Shown piece by piece: positions 1 through 9,481 of a DNA stretch of 64,000 nucleotides; the first letter of the stretch is position 1, and each line of letters begins with the position of its first letter. A program made the position numbers and the translations under genes. A model generated the notes under the pieces. That model saw only the letters and a list, made by a program, of their open reading frames with translations. It was not told where the DNA came from and did no database searches. Source of the DNA: Thalassia testudinum (taxonomy: Eukaryota; Streptophyta; Magnoliopsida; Alismatales; Hydrocharitaceae); assembly GCA_037157565.1 (NCBI GenBank), contig JAZHRO010000073.1, forward strand, positions 14,328,501 to 14,392,500. Direction: 5' to 3'.

Positions 1-1019
1 TTAATATTGGACCTTTAGTGATGGACTTAAATGTCACTAAAGGTCTGTCATGGGCGACGTGTGCGTGCACTACACACGTTCGCTCCTCTTCCATGCCCTA
101 ACGCCCGAGTATGTTTGGACGATCTCAGCCGTCTGATCTTAAGATCGGATGACTTAAAGTCATCCTCATAGTGCCCTTCAAAAGGCATCTACAACGCACC
201 CGGGTGTGATGAGGCGTGCAGACGTGTGTCATCGTACACATATGCGATCGAAGAATCCTCAGCGTGCCATGTCTCCTTCCCTCGGCCGCTCGATCTTCAT
301 CTGACAGCCCAATCGCGCCCGCGCTCGCACCCGTCTGGATTAAGGCGCTCAGTGCGGCTCGAACACGCGACCACTATGTCGCCCACAGGGGTGCAATCAC
401 TGTGTTGTGCCTTCGTTTGTGTCACGTAGAGGTATTAGGTGCGTGGATCTGTTGGCCGTTGGATTGAGATCCAATGGCTAGGATCGCTCGATGGAGGGCC
501 TTTAAAGATGCAGCTGCGATTCCTTGGGGCTGGTCGGGCGGTTGAGATGGCACCACGTGGCATCATCTTAGCTGTCCATCTTCTGTGAGTTGCAGATGGT
601 GCTATGGATATCAGATTGGATTGATTTTCATGCTGTTAGGCCACGATCATCTATCCGAATCCATCCGTGTGGTCAGATTTGTCGTTTGAACTGCAGATTG
701 GCACCATCTTGGCCCTTGATCTTTTGGGTTCCTCGGTCTCTATCTGGTGCTATGAATGTCCGATCAGGGCCATCTTGGAGTTGTTGAACTCCAATTGTTG
801 CCCTGATCAGATCCATATGGTTGGATCTTCGATCCGAGACATAGATAAAATGTCACCTTGTGCCTGACCATAAAAGGAGATAATTACTATATAATTTATA
901 CAACTTGACGTAAATGCATGATTATGCTTGTTATGCAATATTTACAATGCATGATGTTAATATGGTACTAAGAACATAAATTAATAGACATTTTAGGTTA
1001 ATTAGATGTATGCACATCA
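1..1019 (-). mobile_element. Element A, 3' LTR (cut by window edge)
   Basis: Minus-strand LTR that begins TGATGTGCATACATC (plus 1019 downward) and runs off the left edge. It aligns along its length with 27121-28129 and 31409-32507, but hand comparison shows about 12-20% difference, so it is old. The adjoining sequence at 1020-1055 is a polypurine tract plus hairpin, which marks this as the 3' LTR of an element whose body lies to the right. It contains a tRNA-like module (356-405), palindromes of the type GCCGTTGGAT-N4-ATCCAATGGC (457-480), and a TTTAGTGA hairpin at 10-43. Confidence 0.85.
356..405 (-). promoter_or_regulatory. tRNA-like A/B-box module in element A 3' LTR
   Basis: Read on the minus strand, this segment has an A-box-like part (391-405) followed by GTGTTCGAGCC (366-356), which fits the tRNA T-arm/B-box consensus GGTTCGANNCC in all but its first position. 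It has the same orientation as the element and the same place in the LTR as the modules at 27476-27525 and 31765-31815. It is not a complete tRNA, and pol III activity is inferred only. Confidence 0.45.
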
Positions 1020-1055
1020 CACCCCCATGCCTAGCATTTGCTAGTCCCTAGCAAA
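1020..1055 (-). other. Element A 3' polypurine tract and GGA-loop hairpin
   Basis: On the minus strand, TTTGCTAG-GGA-CTAGCAAA (1055-1037, 8-bp stem) is followed by a purine-rich stretch with GCATGGGGGT (1036-1020) that abuts the 3' LTR. This is the expected primer site for plus-strand DNA synthesis. The same hairpin-plus-tract occurs at 13865-13899, 20760-20798 and, degenerate, 44131-44167. Confidence 0.8.
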
Positions 1056-2400
1056 AACTACATGCTATTTATAAAAGAATTAGGTTGGATTACTCAGGCA
1101 CAAATCATTTTCAACATTAAGAAATTATTACTTAGGATCAGAACTTTCAAAGACACAACGCCCAGGTATCTACCAAAATGTAAACTGCCTCAAGCCCTTT
1201 CTTTATTCAAAGAAAGATCTCTTTTTCTTTTTTTTCTTCTTTTCTAATTTTCTTGGATTTTTGAGTTTAGGGTTACAGAGCGGCTTTCTACGGCCACACA
1301 ACCCACCCAAGACTTGATGAGAACTCTAAGTTCTAAGCATCTTTTTGGTGAATGTGATAGACTCGTTGATCGGCAATCAGAATAGACTTTGGGTTTCTAT
1401 GCACTTAGGTGACCTTAAAAAGAGTTTTGCCTAAAGGTGTATCTATACTACCAATAGCTTTCTCCCTACTTTTATTTTTTTATGGGGTCAACACAAGGGT
1501 GAATCTAGTGTATATCTCCCTGGCTTATTCTACTTCTCTGTTCTTCCTAAGTGTTTTAGGAATTTTTATGCGCATTTCTTGAGCTGGGATCTGGACAGCC
1601 GGTCGATAAGCTGTTACCACCGACAACTTGCCAGCCATACTCGTGTGGCGAAGTGTGGCTTATTTCTTTTCATTTATTTTTCTTTCTTTTCTCCTTTTCT
1701 TTTTTTTTTCTTTTCTTTTTGAGCTTTCATTTTCTTTTTTTTTTTAAGAAGGTGATTTTCCTAGTCTAAGATTTACCTAAATGCAGCAAGAGAGTGATCA
1801 TGTGACTGGGCTCTGGACAACCTACCTATGGGCTGTTACCCATGATAACCTGCCAGCCATATCACCCTAGAAGGTTCATTACTACCCAATTTCCGTTAAA
1901 ACCATCAAACAATGAGTCAGTGACAAATAGTGTGTAGATGCATAGACTTAAAGTTTCCTCAAATCAGAGGGTGGGTTGATAAGTTGTGTACTTATCACCC
2001 AACTTATTTAATAAAATTAAGATAGAATTCTGGATGGCGAGAACTTGATAAACAAATCCATGTTTTAGTGGATACCTAGGCTGATTAAGTCCAAGGACCT
2101 GAAGGGTCTTCGTGTTCAGATCCTACTGTAATATTTCCTAAGATTGAAATGTCGTAATGCCCAAGTATTCTTTCCTAATTCAATTTTTTTTTAATAAAAG
2201 GAAAACAAAATGAATCTACGGAGCTAACGAAATAATTCAAAGATGAATATCCACCCCCCCATGCCTATCTAATGCAATGTCGTCATTGTATTAAAAAGAC
2301 ATGAACCAGAGTGAAGTAGAGTAGAAAGCACCTGAATTACGTGAATAACGTGTCCGCTCCAAGAGAAGCAAAATCTGTATATGTGTTAAATTTAGTGCCT
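1056..2400 (-). other. Element A 3' non-coding region
   Basis: No supportable coding sequence is present. On the minus strand it holds an internal polypurine tract with ATGGGGGGGTGG (about 2268-2250), two copies of a roughly 58-nt motif centred on GGTAACAG (1806-1860 and 1581-1640), and a block GGGAGATATACAC (about 1521-1508) shared with elements B and G. T-rich low-complexity sequence lies at 1225-1260 and 1660-1745. Confidence 0.7.
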
Positions 2401-4125
2401 TCAACTAGGCACACTATACAAAGAAGAGGAAATAATGAATTCACAGGTACAGGTCAGAATCAGAATAAAAAGATGCAACCTAAGACCTACCAGCAGATGT
2501 CCACAGATGTGGACCAGATTGTAATGTAGACCCATACCCCATGGTCGAGTATATCTAAGGTTCTGGATAAAAATTACCCAGAACCTGAAATCAGTATGCA
2601 AGCTGGGTTGGGCCTGCGATTTATGTGGATGCAACCCAAGACCAAAAGGTCGGGTTACAGAGAATTCAAGATCAAAAGGATAATCAGTGAATGCACGCTT
2701 GGGTTGGACATCCTCATAACAAATGTCATAAGTGTCCTTGTTTGATGGTTTCAAATTAATTGGAACCCCTAGACTCAGTCTTCTACTTCCTCCAGAACTT
2801 GCTTCCCAAATCAAAATTTCGCAGCTCCTATCCTCATTCAGAATATCAAATTCCGGGACCTCCATATTAATCACCCTGTCTGAAATTTCCAAGTCTAAAA
2901 GATGTGATTGAATCAGAATTGACTTAGGTCTAGTTATCTCAAAAATAGAATTGTCAGTAAGCTCAATGGGGTGAAAATAAGAATCAGGGCATTGAATTGA
3001 ATCCTTAATACAGGGATTTGAATCTACCATAGAAGCCCTAATAAGATCAGTTTCCTCAGTTATTAGGCCATTATATGATCTATCAGATTCCTTAGGCCCA
3101 GCTGTCTCACAGAAATCGTGTTCTGTAAACTCACGTGAGACTTCACTAATTGATTCTTTACCTTCAGAATCAAAGAAATCTGAATCCGCATTAATGTATG
3201 TCTCAAAACTATCAATCATTTGCTGATCCATGGAGACATACGTTTCCTCGTACCTCGACTCAGGGATCTCAGGTGAAGAAATTAGATCATCCTTAATTGG
3301 TTGCTCTAAGTCAATCTAGTTAGCCTCGTAACACGTGTCCCCCCTAATAGGTGCTTGAGCAGGTTCTGACATTGGCTCTCCTGAAAGGGGTTCATCCTGG
3401 GAATCATCCCATGATTGTACTAAAGCAACCACAAATCTCATTCTCAATTTCTCTAACTTCCCAAGTAAAAACTCACCTGGGTCCTTATCCTTAACATCCT
3501 GGACCCAATCCAACAGATACTTTTTCAAATCATCAATCATTTCAATCAAGGGCTCCAATTCTTCAGTGCAAGGTATTGGCTGAGCTTCTAAAGATTGTAT
3601 AGTATTCCTCAAGTTAGCCAAAACCTTATCTTGGACCTAGTTAACCTGAACCAAATGGCTTGGTTCAAAGTTGGGCGGGTTTGGGATCAGTGCAAAGGAG
3701 TTAACTAATTGAGATTCATGATACCCTCCCTGATAATAGGTCATTTCGGGTTGTTCATGAAGTGGTGATGACCAAAAGGCAGTGTATTCAGGGGATGGGT
3801 AAGGATCAGGGTATCCTTCTTGATTGTAGATCGTATTAGGTTATCCTCGAAGGGATGACAATCTATAATCGATGTGGCTCTGAGAAGGATAAAAATATTG
3901 ATGATGGTGCCCAGGATCAGATCCTGAGCACGAAAGTCCAGAACTATACCCCCAATCAGAGTTATCCCAACTGACAGATGGTTGATTACAGTACAAGTCG
4001 GGGTAATCATCATGTTGAGGATAAGTCATAACACGAGGGAAAGAGTGGGAATGCATATAAAATGTGGAAAGATTCATGATGGATGAGAGGAAGAAAGGTG
4101 CTCTACAATATAAATAATCAAACAT
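2401..4125 (-). pseudogene. Element A decayed Gag-tail-like ORF (no capsid domain)
   Basis: One minus-strand reading frame spans about 574 codons. It is broken by in-frame stops near 3840, 3624 and 3315. The first part is rich in Tyr, Pro, Trp and His. A middle part (about 3621-3316) is predicted-helical, with alternating charged and hydrophobic residues. The last part (3231-2401) is acidic and ends in a segment with GMGLHYNLVHICG, which resembles GTRLHHNLVRIWG at the end of element B's ORF. I see no Retrotrans_gag capsid block, zinc knuckle, protease, RT or integrase. The position between leader and 3' LTR fits a non-autonomous Tat/Athila-like element. Its function is unknown. Confidence 0.65.
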
Positions 4126-4763
4126 ATCCTTAAGTGAGCTAGTCTAAAGACCTACAGACTCCCAGAACCCATCTTGAGATAAAGAAACAATTTGATCTAC
4201 TTCTTTCCGTTCAATCCAACCAATTAAAGGGAGGGACTGGGGAGAAGGTTCTTCCTTCTGCTTGCGCCTCTGGTTCCTAGTGTACCCCCCAGCCACGATC
4301 GTTTGATTCTACTCCCCTAGCTAGACATCAGATTGAACGGTAGAAACAGACGAATAAAAAATAATCTCATTTTCAGCTCTAAAGAGCAAGTCCAATTCTT
4401 AAGGTCAACGACTACACTGTTTTATTTAGAGTTAGGTTTGAATGTGCATTGGAATGTGATAGGCCCTTTATCTGGGTTGTGCCCTTAGTGATTGATTAAT
4501 GTGTGTGTGAGTGCACAACTAGTGGTTTTAAAGCAAGATTATTTTTGATGGAGTGAATTTTATGGTTAAATCTTGCTTAGTAGCTTTTAGGATTCAACTT
4601 TAGGTATTTTCAATCAGGTTTTGTTGGCACACCAGGTTTTGAAAGCATAGGTAAAGATGTTTTCCTTTAAAACTTAAAAGAATGTGGAGTGCCTGGTAAA
4701 TTCCCAAGAGTTGAACCTATGTGGCAGCTACTTAATGAGTTGATTTTAGTTGAAGTGGTGCGG
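4126..4763 (-). other. Element A leader, downstream part
   Basis: Non-coding minus-strand leader that is homologous, block by block, to the leader of A2 (29600-30190). Shared blocks include the phrase GGAACCAGAGGCGCAAGC near 4280-4260 just before the ORF. The homology stops at 4763/4764, where solo LTR C starts, and resumes at 25884. This is what identifies the insertion. Confidence 0.7.
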
Positions 4764-5453
4764 TGATTAGCCCATAGTTGTGGGCTATTTAAGTATTTAA
4801 GTGCCAAGACATTAGGTTAATTCTAACATTTATTTAGCATAAATTAGGATGTAAATAGATTAATTCATATTTTTAATTTAATTACATAATCCATGCATTA
4901 CATTCATATTTTAAGTGCATTTAGAATTAGCTTAGAATGACATTCATCTAATTAGTTAACCAATTAGGTACATTGTTTTAGTTAACATAAAAGTTGACGG
5001 TTTGTATATAAATAATCATAATATTTTAATAATATCTTTTATTCTTCTTCTTCTCAGCAATGGCTCAGCTGCCGCTGCAACGCCTCCGGCCACACTAAAA
5101 GCACATTCATGGATCAGCAGAGAAGGTGGATCTGCTCCCGCCTCTCCATTCAAATTTGTGCAGGCAGCTACAAAAGGAGGAGAGAGGATGCTAAGTGGGA
5201 AGTCCTCCACCACCGACCCACCACTGTGCAGAGAGTTCTTCTCTCTTCCATTCCACACCGCCGGCCTCAACCGTGGCGACGACCCTCCACCACCGTGGGC
5301 GTGTGGTGTGACAGGCCACACGCCATCTGAAGCTCGTCCACATTACCGTGAGCACCTCACCGTGCACCTCCCTCGCTGTCGTCATCAACAGCCACCATCG
5401 CTGTAATCATCTTCTCAGTCAGTTAAGACATCCGGGAAATTTCCTGAACATCT
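4764..5453 (+). mobile_element. Solo LTR C, left part (interrupted by element B)
   Basis: Begins TGATTAGCCCATAG and can fold at once (TAGCCCA-N6-TGGGCTA). It lies inside the leader of element A, whose A2 homologue at 30180-30190 is uninterrupted. A TATA element (GTATATAAAT, 5004-5013) precedes a C-rich transcribed region. The LTR continues at 24392 after the insertion of B. Flanking 5-mers TGCGG (4759-4763) and TGCAA (25884-25888) match at only 3 of 5 positions, so the target-site duplication is weak. No internal region, PBS or second LTR is seen. Confidence 0.6.
5004..5013 (+). promoter_or_regulatory. TATA box of LTR C
   Basis: GTATATAAAT is followed about 30 nt later by a pyrimidine-rich stretch and then C-rich leader sequence. 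This is the usual layout of a plant LTR promoter. Confidence 0.5.
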
Positions 5454-5458
5454 GAAGC
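5454..5458. repeat. Target-site duplication of element B (left)
   Basis: GAAGC, identical to 24387-24391 directly after the end of B's 3' LTR. Confidence 0.85.
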
Positions 5459-5900
5459 TGATAACACCGCACAAGGGGATGATAATTATGTTGAATATGG
5501 CCCATCTTAAGAATAAAAGGCACAACATAAGTAGAATGGGAGCATTGCATGCATCATGTACCAAGATTGCTTATAAAACTGTATTAATGACCATTTGTGT
5601 AAGCACTTGTCAAAGCAGGCCTCAGATGAGCAATCGGACCGCACGGATGGATTCAGAACGACGAAAGGTGTCCGACGGACTCAAGATCGGCCAAATCCAA
5701 CATCCGGAACTCCTACAATAGGCCCAAGAAGTTCTGACCGTTGATCTGGAGATCAAAGGCCCATATTGCGCCACGTCAGCCCCCCCGCTCCACCACACGA
5801 TGCACCTTCATCAGCCGAGATCAGATCTCGGCCGTCGATCTTCGATCGAACGGCCGAGACTAGCATGCCCTCCCGCAGTCGCCGCGACAAAGCGCGGCCG

Positions 5901-5936
5901 TGGCGCAATAGTTAGCACGCGACACGGGTTCGAGCT
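5901..5936 (+). promoter_or_regulatory. tRNA-like A/B-box module in element B 5' LTR
   Basis: TGGCGCAATAGTTAGCACGC (5901-5920) resembles the D-arm/A-box of plant tRNA-Trp, and GGTTCGAGCT (5927-5936) resembles a B-box. The gap between them is short here. The 3' LTR copy (23413-23464) keeps 21 nt between boxes and a cleaner GTTCGAGCC. Sense orientation, about 370 bp upstream of the TATA element. Pol III use is inferred, not shown. Confidence 0.5.
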
Positions 5937-6308
5937 GCGCGGTGCGTGAAATCAAAGACGAAGGACGTGCGCTGTGAAATTGGGCCACCCGATCAGCAGC
6001 GGGCGGCTGAGATCTCGCCACGCGGCGCAACCGCAGCTCACGGGCGCCCACATGTGCGCGCACGTCGGGCGATGACGCTCATGCACACGCGCGGCCGAGG
6101 TGCGATCCCAGCGCGGCCGAGGAGGGTTCTCAGCTGTCCGATCTTCGATCGGATGGCTCTCGTTCAGCAGCCGCAGATCGCACGAGAAGAAGAAACAAGG
6201 CGGGCGACTGACCAACAGCTGGAGGGCTTCACTGATGCTTTTGGGAGTGGTTTTAGCGATGCTCTGGACGTTGCTAAAGCCCCTTCTTCTTTTAGGAAAC
6301 CCTTAACC

Positions 6309-6318
6309 CTATTTAAAC
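6309..6318 (+). promoter_or_regulatory. TATA-like element, element B 5' LTR
   Basis: CTATTTAAAC followed by C-rich sequence. The same string occurs at 23837-23846 in the 3' LTR. Confidence 0.5.
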
Positions 6319-6863
6319 CCCCTCCAACCACTCATTCAAGGCATTCACTCCCCTTGCAACTACTCTACCCCTCTCTTAGCTAGCTTTAGGTCCTCTTGTA
6401 ATCGCTGGAGACGACGAGCTGCCGACGAAGCTTCCTCCATCGCCGTGGCTGCCTCGTCGCTCTCCACGCACACACACACTCTCTCTCTCTTTCTTTTAAG
6501 CTTTCTATTACTTTTGTTGAAGCATGTATTTAATGTTGTAAGCTATGAACTACAAGTGCATGATTAATGAAGTTATTTTCCATTCAGTTATCATTTTAAT
6601 TTCCGTTCAAGTTGCATGATCAAACAAAGAACTTTCTAACCCTAAACCCTCTCTCTACCTTTCTCTCGCTTCTCAAAACTGCATCTTTCGCAAGCAAAAC
6701 TCCGCACTTTCCGTGACAACAAGTGATAAGCAAAAATCCAATTTCCACTCCTCCCTGAGACCGACACTCGGACTCATCTCCGTTTACTTACTTTAAAACC
6801 GATGTTGCAAGTGCAACTATAACGACACTCCTTAAAACACACGCACAACAGCACGTCAGTTTT

Positions 6864-6881
6864 TGGCGCCATTGCCGAGGA
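6864..6881 (+). other. Element B primer-binding site (tRNA-Asp type)
   Basis: TGGCGCCATTGCCGAGGA matches 16 of 18 positions of the complement of the plant tRNA-Asp 3' end. It lies six bases inside the 5' LTR. Athila-type Ty3 elements typically use this primer. Confidence 0.9.
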
Positions 6882-7949
6882 GGCAACGGATTTGTTTTAT
6901 CACCTCCATTCCACATTCATCCTCACATAGTCTAATGCCCTATTTTCCTTTTTACTTGATGGTTACAGGAATTCGACGCGTGGACGGCGAAGCGACGCAT
7001 CCCACAATGGTAGCAAGAGATTAGGCGCTACGAGGATCGATAGTGAGTAATCTTTCTCTCATGATTGTTTGCTTGCGTGAAAAAACTAAAAAAATTGTAA
7101 AAACTGAAAAAAATTGGCGTGGTGTATGATTGCTTGACCCACATCCTTAACACATCACCCCACAAAAAATGTACACTCTAACATTCTGAATAAATTCTTG
7201 GAGTGTTCTTTTCTTGAGTGGTGTTTGCGAAGCCACCATGAGTTGACCTGGGCCGCACCACTCAACCCTAAAACCAACTCATCTAATAGAAGCTGCATGA
7301 TCATGAGGATGAGTATATTAGGGTTTTAGAGCCTCTACAGAATAAAAAGGAAATCTACTTTCACCAAGTTGTGTGCAAAACTTGACGTGCCCACTGAAAC
7401 TTGTTTGAAAACATTAAGACACGTCAACCCTAAAAAGTACTAAAGTAAGGATGAAACACTAAAAGACACCACATCTTAACAAATCCTTGCTTGAAAACCA
7501 TGTTTTGCTAGAAGCACACACTTTGAAATTGGAAAATTAAGAGGCACCACCCCAATCAACACCTGATCACATAATCCTAAGCACAAGAACTATCCTAGCC
7601 CTTTAAAACTGAGTAGACATGCCCTAGGCAGGACTGAGTTAAGTCTCAAAAGGTGAGGTTTTGTTCGCTAGGCACTTGGCTTTCATTCCCTTGGTAGAAT
7701 CTGGTGACTAGGCTGCGGGGCAGTGTCAAACGACCGTAGTTGTGGGGTCTACGGAACCGGAGGCGCAAGCCAAAGGAAGAACCTTCCCTGCAATCCCATT
7801 GTAATCAACCTAGCCAGATTAGCTTTGGGAAGGGTAGTCCAGTGCTTATGAGCTTAATCACCCTTTTGGAGATTTCTAGGTCCCCTAAGGAACACACCAT
7901 AAGGACTAGGCTTGTTTGCTTGGTTGAGTACACAACTCTCTCTCATCTG
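6882..7949 (+). other. Element B leader with small spliced-looking exon
   Basis: Non-coding. GGTTACAG ends at 6968 and GTGAGT starts at 7043, so 6969-7042 (74 bp) looks like a leader exon bounded by consensus splice sites. Near 7725-7770 is a block containing GGAACCGGAGGCGCAAGC, also present before the ORFs of A and A2. A short hairpin CCGTAG-N9-CTACGG (7735-7755) precedes it. Confidence 0.55.
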
Positions 7950-9481
7950 TTCTTCCCGCATCCCTCCATTTCTTCCAAACCATTGATTTCAATGCCTATC
8001 CATCTTACCCAAACTACCCCCAATAGGATTTATATGCTAACCCAAGTAGACCATACCCACAGCCTACTTGGGCTAACCAACCACCAAGTTGGGGATACGA
8101 CCTTGAATATCCCTCTTGGCCCAACTGTCCCAATTATGACCAAACCACACCAACCTCTTATTGGAATACACCCAACATATCCACCCAAGGGTATGATTTA
8201 AATCGTGGGGCTCCATATCTCGATTCTCCTCACGACGCCTCCCCATTTATGTCCTAACCGCTCTGTTGAGATAGGACCTACACTTTAGGAGAACACCAAG
8301 AACCCTACCCGTCTCAGGATAATAACCAAGAAAGGTCATCTGAATTCAACAACCTTTCCTACTTGACCTTTGGATTAGAAGGAGTTCTAGACAAATGGAA
8401 ATCAGAAAATGATCAGAAATCTAGGCAAGCCCAGGATCATCAACCTTTGATTTGGTCCCCTGATGAAGAATCTGACTGGGAGGAGAACTTAGAACCTCAA
8501 CTATTCTGGAGTAGGACCAAACAGAGAATGGTTCCTCTTGAAGAATTGGACCCTGAACATGATAGAATAGAGGACCCACCCAAAAACCTAAACACCAGTA
8601 TGGATTCTGATCTACAACATCAACCATACTCTCTTAACCTGGATTTCAAGGAGGAAATCCAAAGGACACCAAATGACACCATGTCAATTCTTGATAACCT
8701 CCAGTTAGAACTACACAGACAGAATCAAGAATTGGTTAAAGGGCAACAGGCGATGTTGGATTTGTTCCAACAATTAGGGGAAGAAGGCCAGAGAAAGTTG
8801 TTGCACACAATGCCATTCATGGAATTCATAAAGCAAGGACCTACCACGATCAATTAGACTACACCCAGTCACCCTGATTTGGTTTAGTCCACCATTGATA
8901 ACCCTCAGGAGTTGGACAACTCAGTGGATAAGGACAGTAAGGATTCCTCGGAACACAATTTGGGGAGCATTGAGGACAAACATCAGGAGGAAACTGAGAA
9001 TGTGAGGGGAGATGCCTTGGAATCCGAATCTAATCGGCCCAAGAGAAGCAATCCGGTGGGAACAGCAACCAACATCAGAAATGGGGAATGGAGTTACAAT
9101 TTCAAAGAAATCGATTATGAATCGGTTGGAATCCCCATCACAAATTTGGAGGAGGGTCGAGAGAAAGAATATGATCTAAAGGATGAAATTTACCCTACCT
9201 CTAATGCAACCCCAAACAGTGAATTTGATACAAAGGAGGTTGAAGAAAATATTCTTGAGATTGAGGGCTTGGAGGGAAAGAGCAATGAAACCATAGTTGC
9301 GGAAGAGATAGATTTATCTTTGGAGAGAGGCCTCATGCTTGATTGTAGGGCTCATTATGAAACTCTTGACTTTGTTACCTGCCCTACCTGAATAAAGATC
9401 CCGCAACCCAAATGCACTGGAATTGATACACTTTTGATAGATTGCAATTTTATGGGGACACAGGCTGAGTATAAAACCTAC
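7950..9481 (+). pseudogene. Element B decayed Gag-tail-like ORF, 5' part
   Basis: A single plus-strand frame can be followed from about 7950 to 9481 with in-frame stops near 8021, 8255, 8267, 8855 and 9389. The N-terminal part is a Tyr/Pro/Trp/Asn-rich repeat-like stretch. Next comes a helical segment (about 8690-8800) rich in Leu, Gln and Glu, and then an acidic region (8912-9391). The frame is cut by solo LTR E at 9482 and resumes at 12322. There is no capsid block, zinc knuckle or enzyme domain. The layout matches the minus-strand ORF of element A, so both appear to be copies of one non-autonomous family type. Function unknown. Confidence 0.65.
9477..9481. repeat. Target-site duplication of solo LTR E (left)
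   Basis: CCTAC, identical to 12317-12321. Confidence 0.85.

Larger units (their letters stand above)
5459..6858 (+). mobile_element. Element B, 5' LTR
   Basis: 1,400-bp LTR running from TGATAACACCGC to AGCACGTCA. Its partner is split into 13900-14307 and 23413-24386 by element D. Hand comparison of the first 390 bp gives about 7% difference. Contents in order are dyad palindromes (CCGTTGATCT region near 5737), a tRNA-like module at 5901-5936, a TATA-like CTATTTAAAC at 6309-6318, CT repeats near 6478-6492, and an AT-rich U5. A near-perfect primer-binding site follows six bases later. Confidence 0.92.

Noticed and set aside
5002..5406. 134-aa frame whose start looks like a signal peptide followed by Ala-rich sequence
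   Set aside because: Its first codons overlap the TATA box of LTR C, and the rest follows the C-rich bias of the LTR leader. No homologous gene recognised.
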